Of a DNA stretch of 64,000 bases, positions 56,543 to 64,000 are shown in pieces. Made by a program: the position numbers and the translations under genes. The DNA is taken from positions 496,001 through 560,000 of the forward strand of contig NZ_JACHFF010000001.1 of the NCBI RefSeq assembly GCF_014207425.1, written 5' to 3'. The stretch's first letter is position 1. Every line of letters begins with the position of its first letter. Source of the stretch: Jeotgalicoccus coquinae. GTDB lineage: Bacteria > Bacillota > Bacilli > Staphylococcales > Salinicoccaceae. The notes beneath the pieces were generated by a model. That model saw nothing but the letters and a program-made list of their open reading frames with translations. It ran no database searches and was not told the origin of the DNA.

Positions 56543-57467
56543 ATTGCACTATCCAAACGATGAAGCACTTTCAAACATAGAGCCGTCAGCAGCAGCATTA
56601 GGTTTTTTTGATGGTCTCCACTTAGGTCATATCGATGTAATCGATACGATGAAGGAGATTGCTGAAAAACGCGGCTTAAAAAAGGCAGTCATGACATTCG
56701 ACCCGCATCCGTCTGTCGTGCTGGATCCAAAAAAACAGCGTACAACTTATTTAACGCCGTTTGATATTAAAATGAAAAAACTGGAAGAACTCGATATAGA
56801 TTATGTATTTGTAATTAACTTCTCGAGCGCATTTGCAGGACTTGATAAAGACTTCTTCGTCAGGGAATATATTATCGGCAGCAAAATCCGGGAAGTCGTT
56901 GCCGGCTTTGATTATACATACGGCAAAAAAGGCAGCGGCACAGTAGCAGACTTAAAACAGTACGAAGAATTCAATACGACAGAAGTGACAAAACACGAAC
57001 TTGCAGACGATAAAGTATCGACGACGCGCATCCGCGAATATCTCGATAACCATCAGCTCGATGAGGCCAACGCTGCATTAGGGCGCGCTTATGATATCGA
57101 GGGGATTGTTGTGCAGGGTGAGAAGCGCGGCCGAACAATCGGCTTTCCGACAGCAAACATCGAGCCGAACTACCGCTACTTTATGCCGGCTAAAGGTTCA
57201 TACGCTGTGACGATGACGATTGAAAACGATGATACGCTGTACAAAGGTGTGGCAAGTGTCGGCGTTAAACCGACATTCCACGATAACGCCCGCCTGACGA
57301 CAGAAGTATATATCTTCGACTTTGCCCGTGATATTTATGGGGAAAACGTGACGATTCACTGGCACCATTTTGTCCGCGGCGAAGAGAAATTCGACGGCAT
57401 CGAACCGCTGATTAAAGCGATCGACTCAGATGCGAACATCGCACGTGAGATGCTGAAAGACAAATAG
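56529..57467 (+). CDS. ribF: Bifunctional riboflavin kinase/FAD synthetase
   Basis: RibF makes FMN from riboflavin and then FAD. The 312-residue protein has an N-terminal nucleotidyltransferase domain (AALGFFDGLHLGH near 18, VMTFDPHPS near 56, STTRIREYL near 170) and a C-terminal riboflavin kinase domain (RGRTIGFPTANIEP near 200, GVASVGVKPTFHD). The start ATG is inside truB after GGGGGAC. Size is standard. Confidence 0.96.
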   Translation: MEIIKLHYPNDEALSNIEPSAAALGFFDGLHLGHIDVIDTMKEIAEKRGLKKAVMTFDPHPSVVLDPKKQRTTYLTPFDIKMKKLEELDIDYVFVINFSSAFAGLDKDFFVREYIIGSKIREVVAGFDYTYGKKGSGTVADLKQYEEFNTTEVTKHELADDKVSTTRIREYLDNHQLDEANAALGRAYDIEGIVVQGEKRGRTIGFPTANIEPNYRYFMPAKGSYAVTMTIENDDTLYKGVASVGVKPTFHDNARLTTEVYIFDFARDIYGENVTIHWHHFVRGEEKFDGIEPLIKAIDSDANIAREMLKDK

Positions 57468-57511
57468 TCCTGACATTCAGCGGGGTCCGGTTTTTATCTT
57501 GTAATGAATAC

Positions 57512-57540
57512 TTGAAAAACTGCGCGTAAACGTATATAAT
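57512..57540 (+). promoter_or_regulatory. Sigma-A promoter for rpsO
   Basis: TTGAAA and TATAAT are exactly 17 bp apart. The transcript starts about 80 nt before rpsO. Confidence 0.88.
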
Positions 57541-57625
57541 ATTACGAGTACCTTATCTTGGCATTGTTGAAGCTCCGACGCATGCTCGGATACAGGTGTA
57601 TAAAAATTATTAGGAGGAAATTATA
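57541..57625 (+). promoter_or_regulatory. Candidate S15 autoregulatory leader
   Basis: The leader carries CTTGGCATTG, then a TCCGA-CGCATGC-TCGGA hairpin (57574-57590), then TACAGGTGTA and AGGAGG. S15 is known to repress its own mRNA in several bacteria; the detailed fold here has not been checked. Confidence 0.42.
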
Positions 57626-57895
57626 ATGGCAATTTCACAAGAAAGAAAAACAGAACTTATCGAAGAATACCGCGTACACGAAACTGATACTGGGTCACCG
57701 GAAGTTCAAATCGCAGTATTAACTGAAGAAATCAACACTTTAAACGACCACTTACGTATGCACAAGAAAGACCACCACTCAAGAAGAGGTCTTCTTAAAA
57801 TGGTAGGTCGCCGTAAGCACCTGCTTACTTACCTGCGTAACAAAGATGTAGTCAGATACCGCGACTTAATCGCTAAACTTGGTCTGCGTCGTTAA
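57626..57895 (+). CDS. rpsO: 30S ribosomal protein S15
   Basis: S15 binds the central domain of 16S rRNA. The 89-residue protein has the RNA-contact motif [20 protein letters not shown] near residue 17, the [20 protein letters not shown] helix near 45 and [26 protein letters not shown] precedes the ATG. In related genomes pnp follows directly; here a NERD gene and array 3 are inserted. Confidence 0.98.
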   Translation: MAISQERKTELIEEYRVHETDTGSPEVQIAVLTEEINTLNDHLRMHKKDHHSRRGLLKMVGRRKHLLTYLRNKDVVRYRDLIAKLGLRR

Positions 57896-57906
57896 TTTAT
57901 AATATT

Positions 57907-57939
57907 AAAACCGTTCCTCTGATGAGGAGCGGTTTTTTT
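57907..57939 (+). terminator. Intrinsic terminator after rpsO
   Basis: AAAACCGTTCCTC and GAGGAGCGGTTTT pair (one U-G) around TGAT, with seven T residues. The 57940-58146 stretch after it is AT-rich with a TATAAT at 58009-58014 lacking a clear -35, possibly the NERD gene promoter. Confidence 0.9.
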
Positions 57940-58146
57940 GATTTAAACTTTTAATTATATAACATAATGGAACGTCAGGTGCTTGTTTCTGTTAAATTTA
58001 TACATACATATAATGGAAATAATGTGGCAAGTGGTCTGAAATTCACTGCAGTTTTACTATTTTTGATAAAACATGAACTTTTTAAAAGGAAACTGCTGTT
58101 TTCGCCTATATATAGAGTAGAGGAATCTTTTTAAGGAGGAAGTGTA

Positions 58147-59133
58147 ATGTACTTAAATGACAGAAATACGACACCGGAACTTTTGCATTACAGAGCTTTA
58201 AAGAAAAGAATGGATTTAAACTTTGAAGATGCACGGAATTTTAAAATTTACGAGACCGGATTTTCCGGAGAATGTTTATACGATAATCTGTTCGACGAAG
58301 CCGGGCACGATAATCTCTTTATCTTCCGCGACGTTTATCTTACTGCCGGAAAGAGCGGTGCGCAGTATGACAGTATTATTATTGCTGATGATGCAATTAC
58401 GGTGAATGAGATTAAAAACTACAGCGGTGAATATTATTATAAAGACGGACGCCTGGTTAAGAATAATGAAGTGGTTCCTGACAATCCATTTACGCAGGTC
58501 GACCGTGCGGTGGGGAAACTGTACCGCATCCTCCGGGAAAATAGAGTATCTGCTGAAATTAAGGGTAAAGTAGTATTTCCAAATGACGATTTCAGACTGT
58601 ATTCAGAAGACAATTCAATCTGGAAGAACGTTGTGATACGTATGGATTTAAAGAAATACTTCCGTCAGTTTCAAGACAGTTATAATACTGAACAGGCTGA
58701 CAGAATCATAACGCTGATACGAAAACATGTGACTTTAAATCCGTATTTCAATGGAAGTTCCGACGTCGGGAAAATCCGTCAGGGATTGTACTGCGGTGAA
58801 TGCGGAAGTTTTGAACTCGATAAAGGACGTTTCCAGTTAACATGTACGAAATGCGGTACAATAGAAAGTAACGAAACACACCTGCTCCGCGCAATGAGCG
58901 ATCATAAATACCTGTTTTATAATCAGCCGATGACGAAGCGGTCACTGCTTGAGCTCATAAATAATCAGATGCACACTGTTACAGTACTTCGTGCTTTAAA
59001 GAAACATTGTGATGTAATTGAAAACGGGAGATATACATCGTACCGTTTTAAATACTATGATCACGATACTGCAATTAAAGAAGCGAGAAAAACACAAAGA
59101 TATAAAGACAAGCTGGGTAATCTGGCTGAATAA
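58147..59133 (+). CDS. NERD-domain protein with zinc ribbon (paralogue 2)
   Basis: This 328-residue protein is colinear with the one at 24597. The NERD nuclease-like domain has GE at 41-42, Asp75 (QYDSIII) and Glu88/Lys90 (NEIKNYSGEY). The zinc ribbon has CGEC (216-219) and CTKC (233-236), followed by the shared string ESNETHL and a helical tail ending KTQRYKDKL. AAGGAGG precedes the ATG. Function is unknown; nuclease activity is inferred from the fold. It is inserted between rpsO and pnp and is followed about 20 bp later by 41-bp array 3, the same arrangement as paralogue 1. Identity is moderate, so the duplication is not recent. Confidence 0.85.
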   Translation: MYLNDRNTTPELLHYRALKKRMDLNFEDARNFKIYETGFSGECLYDNLFDEAGHDNLFIFRDVYLTAGKSGAQYDSIIIADDAITVNEIKNYSGEYYYKDGRLVKNNEVVPDNPFTQVDRAVGKLYRILRENRVSAEIKGKVVFPNDDFRLYSEDNSIWKNVVIRMDLKKYFRQFQDSYNTEQADRIITLIRKHVTLNPYFNGSSDVGKIRQGLYCGECGSFELDKGRFQLTCTKCGTIESNETHLLRAMSDHKYLFYNQPMTKRSLLELINNQMHTVTVLRALKKHCDVIENGRYTSYRFKYYDHDTAIKEARKTQRYKDKLGNLAE

Positions 59134-59155
59134 CGGAAGTTTATCGTTTTAAGTA

Positions 59156-59510
59156 TCAATGAGGGCGTTTCATAGTCACGGTAGAACCCCAGCGTAACAA
59201 TGAGGGCGTCTCATAGTCACGGTAGAACCCCAGCGTAACAACGAGGGTGTCTCATAGTCACGGTAGAACCCCAGCGTAACAACGAGGGTGTCTCATAGTC
59301 ACGAAAGACCCCCAGCGTAACAATGAGGGCATCTCATAGTCACGATAGAACTCCAGCGTAACAATGAGGGTGTCTCATAGTCACGGTAGAACCCTAGCGT
59401 AACAATGAGGGTGTCTCATAGTCACGGTAGAATCCCAGCGTAACAATGAGGGTGTCTCATAGTCACGATAGCACCGCAGCGTAACAATGAACGCTTCTCA
59501 TTGTTACGGA
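59156..59510 (+). repeat. Tandem array 3: eight 41-bp hairpin units plus end pieces
   Basis: Full units start at 59171, 59212, 59253, 59294, 59335, 59376, 59417 and 59458, an exact 41-bp period, with a partial unit before and after. Each carries CTCATAGTCACGRTAG, a C-rich centre (AACCCCAG) and CGTAACAATGAG. The outer arms are inverted repeats with a recurring A-A opposition. The last copy ends with a perfect 11-bp inverted repeat (CGTAACAATGA/TCATTGTTACG, 59480-59508). The rest of the gap to pnp (59511-59614) is AT-rich with TTTACA at 59556 but no clear -10. Confidence 0.95.
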
Positions 59511-59614
59511 ACACGCGCCTTCACACTAAAACCCAACACCTTTTTATATATATATTTTACATTAAAAATGATATGATAATTATAAGTGCCAAAGCTAAGG
59601 AGAGAAAACAAATT

Positions 59615-61735
59615 ATGAATGAACAGACTAAACAAGTGTTTGAAACTGAGTGGGGCGGTCGCCCGCTTATTATAGAGTACGGGGAAATGGCTAAGCAGGC
59701 GAGTGGTTCTGTACTTGTACGTTACGGCGATACAGTAGTACTCTCTACAGCAACAGGGTCGAAAGAGCCGAAGAACATCGGTTTCTTCCCGTTAACAGTA
59801 GCTTACGAAGAGAAAATGTACGCAGCAGGGAAAATTCCCGGCGGTTTCAATAAGCGTGAAGGGCGTCCGAGTGAAGATGCCACGCTTACGAGCCGTCTGA
59901 TTGACAGACCGATTCGTCCGTTATTCCCGGACGGTTACCGTCACGATGTACAGGTAATGTCCATGGTATTATCTGTAGACAATGATGCATCTCCGCAAAT
60001 GGCAGCAATGCTCGGATCTTCAATGGCGCTAAGCGTATCGGATATTCCGTTTGACGGACCGATTGCCGGCGTTACTGTAGGTTTAATCGATGGGGAGTTT
60101 ATCATCAACCCGACAACTGAACAGATGGAACAATCGGAACTTGAACTTCAGGTTGCGGGAACTTACGACGCAGTAAACATGGTTGAAGCAGCGGCACAGG
60201 AAATTCCTGAAGATATTATGTTACAGGCGATTCTTTTTGGTCACAAAAACATCCAGGAACTTGTACAGTTCCAAAATGATGCGATTGCACAGATTAACCC
60301 TGTTAAACGCGAAGTAACAGTTGAACAGATTAACGAAGAATTCCGTGCACAGGTTACAGCTCAGGCCGAAGGTATGAACCTGTACGCTAAAATTCAAGAA
60401 AACGACAAGCAGACACGTGAAGAAAATATTACTGCGGTGAAGCAGGATATTATTGCGAGCTTCGACGAGAATGCTGAAGACTACGACCTGCTGGTTGCAG
60501 ATGCTTCAACTGTATTCGACGAGCTGGTTAAAGCTGAAGTACGCCGTCTGATCACAGACGATAAAGTACGCCCTGACGGCCGTGAGCCGGCAGAAATCCG
60601 TCCGCTTAACTCGCAGGTGGGTCTGTTGCCCCGCACGCACGGCTCAGCTTTATTTACACGCGGGCAGACTCAGGCTTTATCTGTAGCAACTCTTGGCGGT
60701 CTTGGTGAACACCAGATTATCGACGGTCTCGGTCTTGAAGACAACAAACGCTACATGCACCACTATAACTTCCCGAATTTCTCTGTCGGTGAAACAGGGC
60801 CGATCCGTGGTCCCGGCCGCCGCGAAATCGGGCATGGTGCTCTCGGAGAACGTGCTTTACTGCAGGTTATTCCAAACGAAACTGAATTCCCGTACACAAT
60901 CCGTGTAGTGTCTGAAGTTCTTGAATCAAACGGTTCATCTTCACAGGCATCAATCTGCGGTTCGACACTTGCATTAATGGATGCAGGGGTACCGATAAAA
61001 GCACCGGTTGCAGGTATTGCAATGGGTCTTGTTAAGAAAGATGAGAACTACACAATTCTGTCTGATATTCAAGGGATGGAAGATGCTCTCGGAGATATGG
61101 ACTTTAAAGTTGCAGGGACGCCTAAAGGTATTACTGCAATCCAAATGGATATTAAAATCGACGGTTTAAGCGAATCTATTCTTGAGGAAGCTCTTGAGCA
61201 GGCACGCATCGGACGTCTGCACATTTTAGATAACATGCTTGCAACAATCGACACGCCGCGCACTGAATTATCAGCGCACGCTCCGAAAGTTGAAGTTATG
61301 CATATTAAACCTGCCAAGATCCGCGACGTTATCGGACCGGGCGGTAAGAAGATTAACGAAATTATCGACGAAACAGGCGTTAAACTGGATATCGAACAGG
61401 ATGGTACTGTATACATCGGTTCAAGCGACCAGGATGCAATCAAAGCAGCACGTAAAATTATCGAAGACATTACGCGTGAAGCGGAAGTCGGCGAAATTTA
61501 CGAAGGTGAAGTACGCCGCATTGAGAAATTCGGTGCATTCGTTCAGCTCTTCCCGGGCAAAGACGCACTTGTACACATTTCACAGCTCGACACAGCACGC
61601 GTCAACAAAGTTGAAGATATCGTTAAAGAAGGCGAAACAATGCGCGTAAAAGTCACTGAGATCGACAGACAGGGCCGCGTTAACGCATCACGTAAAGTAT
61701 TACTTGAAGAAGATAAAGAGAAAAAAGAAGACTAA
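59615..61735 (+). CDS. pnp: Polyribonucleotide nucleotidyltransferase (PNPase)
   Basis: PNPase degrades RNA 3' to 5' using phosphate. The 706-residue chain has two RNase PH domains ([20 protein letters not shown] at the start; [20 protein letters not shown] near 329), the catalytic Asp region of the second domain ([20 protein letters not shown] near 486), then KH ([20 protein letters not shown] near 564) and S1 ([16 protein letters not shown] near 629). The frame is open from 59501 but AAGGAGAG and the family N-terminus support ATG 59615. rnjB follows 36 nt later. Confidence 0.97.
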   Translation: MNEQTKQVFETEWGGRPLIIEYGEMAKQASGSVLVRYGDTVVLSTATGSKEPKNIGFFPLTVAYEEKMYAAGKIPGGFNKREGRPSEDATLTSRLIDRPIRPLFPDGYRHDVQVMSMVLSVDNDASPQMAAMLGSSMALSVSDIPFDGPIAGVTVGLIDGEFIINPTTEQMEQSELELQVAGTYDAVNMVEAAAQEIPEDIMLQAILFGHKNIQELVQFQNDAIAQINPVKREVTVEQINEEFRAQVTAQAEGMNLYAKIQENDKQTREENITAVKQDIIASFDENAEDYDLLVADASTVFDELVKAEVRRLITDDKVRPDGREPAEIRPLNSQVGLLPRTHGSALFTRGQTQALSVATLGGLGEHQIIDGLGLEDNKRYMHHYNFPNFSVGETGPIRGPGRREIGHGALGERALLQVIPNETEFPYTIRVVSEVLESNGSSSQASICGSTLALMDAGVPIKAPVAGIAMGLVKKDENYTILSDIQGMEDALGDMDFKVAGTPKGITAIQMDIKIDGLSESILEEALEQARIGRLHILDNMLATIDTPRTELSAHAPKVEVMHIKPAKIRDVIGPGGKKINEIIDETGVKLDIEQDGTVYIGSSDQDAIKAARKIIEDITREAEVGEIYEGEVRRIEKFGAFVQLFPGKDALVHISQLDTARVNKVEDIVKEGETMRVKVTEIDRQGRVNASRKVLLEEDKEKKED

Positions 61736-61771
61736 ATATAACTGCCGGAAATTAACAAGGAGGACTTCAAT

Positions 61772-63445
61772 GTGAAGAAAGAAAGTAAAAAAGCACATGT
61801 GAAAATCGTTCCTCTCGGCGGCGTTGGTGAGATTGCAAAAAACATGTATGTTGTTGAAGTTGACGACGATATGTTTATTCTCGATGCGGGTCTTATGTTC
61901 CCGGAAGATGAAATGCTGGGTATCGATATTGTCATACCTGACATTTCATACGTTCTGGAAAACAAAGATCGTCTGAAAGCGATTTTTGTTACACACGGAC
62001 ATGAAGACTCAATCGGTGCAATTCCTTACATTATTCAAGAATTAAACGTACCCGTTTACGGTTCCCGTTTAACACTTGCTTTAATTAAAGAACGTCTGAA
62101 AGAGAAGAACGTTAAGAAAAAAGTTAAGTTTTACGCAATCAACAGTGAATCAGTAATGAAATTCAACGACACAAATGTGGAGTTTTTCGAAACATCACAC
62201 AGTATTCCCGATTCATACGGAATCAGCCTGAATACACCGTATGGTGCAGTTGTTTATACAGGCGAATTCAAATTCGACCAGAGCTTAAAAGGCAACTACG
62301 ACTACAACATGTCGAAAATGTATTCACTTGCAGCTAAAAACAAAACGCTCGCGCTGATCAGTGACTCAACAGAAGCTGAAAAACCGGGCTACAACGTAGC
62401 GGAAAACCTGATTGAAGGCGCAATTTTAGATGCGTTCCAGAAATCAAAAAACCGCATTATCGTATCATGCTATGCATCAAACTTCGTACGTATCCAGCAG
62501 GTGCTGACTAATGCTGCGAAAGTTAACCGTAAAGTGTCGTTCCTTGGACGTACACTTGAATCATCATTCAAAGTGGCAAGAAAGCTCGGATATTTCGATA
62601 TTCCGGACGGACTGCTTTTACCGAGCCATGAAATTAAAGACTACCCGGATAACGAAGTCGTAATTATTGCTACAGGTTCACAAGGTGAACCGATTGAGGC
62701 ACTTGGTAAAATGTCACGCGGCCAGCACGAAGTAACGAATATTAAAGAAGGCGACGAAGTTTACATTCTGACGACGCCGTCATCAAATATGGAAGTTGTT
62801 CTGTACACAACGCTTAACGAACTCGTTAAAGCCGGTGCACAGATTAATACACCATCGAAAAATATTCACGCTTCAGGTCACGGACTTGCTGAAGAACTTA
62901 AAATGATGCTGAACATTTTTAATCCGGAGCACTTTATTCCTGTACAGGGTGAATTCAAAAACCAGATTGCACATGCACGTCTGGCGACTGAAACCGGCGT
63001 TAAAGCGGAAAACATTTTCCTGCTTGAAAAAGGCGACGTTGTTCAGTATGACGGAGAGAAAATGTTCAGTACCGAGAAAGTCGAAGCAGGCAACGTACTG
63101 ATTGACGGAAGCGGTGTCGGCGATGTAGGTAACATTGTACTCCGCGATCGCAGACTTCTTTCTGAAGACGGGATCTTTATCGCTGTCGTAACAATCGACC
63201 GTGAATCAAGAGCTATCATGGCAGGACCTGAAATTCAATCACGCGGTTTTGTTTACGTGAAAGAATCGGAAGAGCTTATAAAAGAAGCTTCCGAGCACGT
63301 AAGAGATATTGTCGAAGACAATATCAGTGCGGGTAAAATTGAATGGAGTGTCTTAAAACAAAATATCAGAGATGACCTCGGTAAATTCCTATACGATGAA
63401 ACGAAGCGTCGTCCGATGATTATTCCAATCATTTCTGAAATATAA
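61772..63445 (+). CDS. rnjB: Ribonuclease J2
   Basis: RNase J2 pairs with RNase J1 in 5' end-dependent RNA turnover. The 557-residue metallo-beta-lactamase/beta-CASP protein starts [20 protein letters not shown]. The metal motif is HGHEDS (75-80), with Ser80 where J1 enzymes have His (HGHEDH), consistent with the weak activity known for J2. SHSIPDSYG and the beta-CASP segment ([13 protein letters not shown]) follow, then the C-terminal domain. The start is a GTG after AAGGAGG. It lies between pnp and ftsK, as in S. aureus. Confidence 0.94.
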   Translation: MKKESKKAHVKIVPLGGVGEIAKNMYVVEVDDDMFILDAGLMFPEDEMLGIDIVIPDISYVLENKDRLKAIFVTHGHEDSIGAIPYIIQELNVPVYGSRLTLALIKERLKEKNVKKKVKFYAINSESVMKFNDTNVEFFETSHSIPDSYGISLNTPYGAVVYTGEFKFDQSLKGNYDYNMSKMYSLAAKNKTLALISDSTEAEKPGYNVAENLIEGAILDAFQKSKNRIIVSCYASNFVRIQQVLTNAAKVNRKVSFLGRTLESSFKVARKLGYFDIPDGLLLPSHEIKDYPDNEVVIIATGSQGEPIEALGKMSRGQHEVTNIKEGDEVYILTTPSSNMEVVLYTTLNELVKAGAQINTPSKNIHASGHGLAEELKMMLNIFNPEHFIPVQGEFKNQIAHARLATETGVKAENIFLLEKGDVVQYDGEKMFSTEKVEAGNVLIDGSGVGDVGNIVLRDRRLLSEDGIFIAVVTIDRESRAIMAGPEIQSRGFVYVKESEELIKEASEHVRDIVEDNISAGKIEWSVLKQNIRDDLGKFLYDETKRRPMIIPIISEI

Positions 63446-63456
63446 TATAGTATAAA

Positions 63457-63493
63457 GCGACGGAGATATTAGGATAACCTTATATCTCCGTTG
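63457..63493 (+). terminator. Stem-loop after rnjB (weak terminator)
   Basis: CGACGGAGATAT and ATATCTCCGTTG form a 12-bp stem (one G-U), but only a broken T run (TTATAATT) follows. It may act partly as a terminator or protect the 3' end. Confidence 0.6.
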
Positions 63494-63528
63494 TTATAAT
63501 TAAAAAGTGAAAATGAAGGTGGTAAAAG

Positions 63529-64000
63529 ATGGCGACTAAACGAAAGCGCACTGCGAAAAAGAAAAACAATGATAAGAAAACGTATTATGCGAGTTTTGCT
63601 TTAATCATTATTATTTTACTTATCATTACAGTATTCCAGCTGGGCCTCGTCGGAGAATATACCGATGCAGTGTTTAATTTTCTTTTTGGCACAAGCCGCT
63701 ACTTTACATACCTCGTGTTATTGCTCGCGAGTTTCTATTTGGCGACACATTTAAAATTTCCGTTTACCAAACGCATGCTCGGTTATTTAATGATGCAGTT
63801 CGGCCTGTTGTTCCTGCTGCACTCGATACTTTATTTATCGGACCGCGGCAGAACAGATAATTATTATGCATTTGCAGATATGCTCAACATGACGAGAGAG
63901 CCCGGATTTGACTTTACCGGCGGAGGAATTATCGGCCAGACGCTGTTTAATTTTTCAGCAACAAGCATCAGTTTCTTCGGTACGCTCTTAATCGGCTTAA
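63529..64000 (+). CDS. ftsK: DNA translocase FtsK/SpoIIIE (3' end cut by window)
   Basis: FtsK pumps DNA across the closing septum. Only the first 157 codons are visible. They begin MATKRKRTAKKKNNDKK, a basic cytoplasmic start, followed by hydrophobic segments (about residues 22-40, 60-75, 83-100 and 140-157) matching the N-terminal multi-pass membrane domain. The ATP motor lies beyond the edge. AAGGTGG precedes the ATG. The assignment rests on these segments and on the pnp-rnjB-ftsK order known in staphylococci. Confidence 0.85.
   Translation, partial: MATKRKRTAKKKNNDKKTYYASFALIIIILLIITVFQLGLVGEYTDAVFNFLFGTSRYFTYLVLLLASFYLATHLKFPFTKRMLGYLMMQFGLLFLLHSILYLSDRGRTDNYYAFADMLNMTREPGFDFTGGGIIGQTLFNFSATSISFFGTLLIGL

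Noticed and set aside
59156-59510. Arrays as protein-coding repeats
   Set aside because: A 41-bp unit is not a multiple of three, so the reading frame would change at each unit. No long open frame with a ribosome binding site crosses them.
1-64000. tRNA, rRNA, insertion sequences or prophage
   Set aside because: No tRNA-like cloverleaf, rRNA segment, transposase, integrase other than XerC, or phage structural gene could be recognised.

Overview
The window is a 64 kb stretch of chromosomal core genome from a low-GC Gram-positive coccus of the Staphylococcaceae. Gene order from rsgA-rpe-thiN through fapR-plsX-fabD-fabG-acpP, rnc-smc-ftsY-ylxM-ffh, rpsP-rimM-trmD-rplS, rbgA-rnhB-sucCD-dprA-topA, xerC-hslVU-codY, rpsB-tsf-pyrH-frr, uppS-cdsA-dxr-rseP-proS-polC, rimP-nusA-ylxRQ-infB-rbfA-truB-ribF-rpsO and pnp-rnjB-ftsK follows the Staphylococcus order. 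Differences from S. aureus (sdaAB/sdaAA between fakA and recG, a KH-domain gene after rpsP, no trmFO between topA and xerC, inserted sortase, SPFH and NERD genes) suggest a relative such as Jeotgalicoccus or Salinicoccus. The genus is an inference. Nearly all genes are on the + strand; rpmB is the only convincing minus-strand gene.

Layout. 1-2.8 kb: end of rsgA, rpe, thiN and a DUF554 membrane protein, converging on rpmB. 3.3-4.4 kb: a two-gene unit for a small membrane coiled-coil protein and an SPFH/prohibitin-like protein. 4.6-10.9 kb: Asp23-family YloU, fatty acid kinase FakA, serine dehydratase, RecG and a class A sortase. 11.4-14.9 kb: FapR-controlled phospholipid and fatty acid synthesis genes. 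15-24.4 kb: RNase III, SMC, the SRP pathway, and ribosomal protein, rRNA and tRNA maturation genes. 24.6-34.6 kb: NERD protein 1, ribosome assembly GTPase RbgA, RNase HII, succinyl-CoA synthetase, DprA, TopA and XerC. 34.6-46.3 kb: HslVU, CodY, S2, EF-Ts, UMP kinase, RRF, isoprenoid and phospholipid enzymes, RseP and ProS. 46.4-57.9 kb: PolC and the nusA-infB translation operon through S15. 58.1-64 kb: NERD protein 2, PNPase, RNase J2 and the start of FtsK. The window therefore holds much of the cell's machinery for lipid synthesis, protein targeting, translation, RNA decay and chromosome maintenance.

The most unusual content is intergenic. Four tandem arrays (11.0, 25.6, 33.3 and 59.2 kb) all have an exact 41-bp period, although their sequences differ, and every unit can fold as an imperfect hairpin. 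Arrays 1-3 share one scaffold, CATAGTCA at the left and ACAATG ending exactly 32 bp later, with a conserved A-A mismatch between the arms. Two arrays directly follow paralogous genes for NERD nuclease-fold plus zinc-ribbon proteins, one follows the sortase gene, and one occupies the slot where trmFO is expected. All four mark points where Staphylococcus synteny is broken. I recognise no described repeat family here and propose the NERD-gene/41-bp-array pairing as the candidate undescribed system.

Regulatory sites read directly from the sequence include good sigma-A promoters for rpmB, rnc, rpsP, sucC, topA, rpsB, rimP and rpsO, a 17-bp FapR-type operator, an attenuator-like hairpin before rimP-nusA, candidate ribosomal-protein leaders, and many intrinsic terminators. 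No tRNA, rRNA, insertion sequence, prophage or CRISPR was found.
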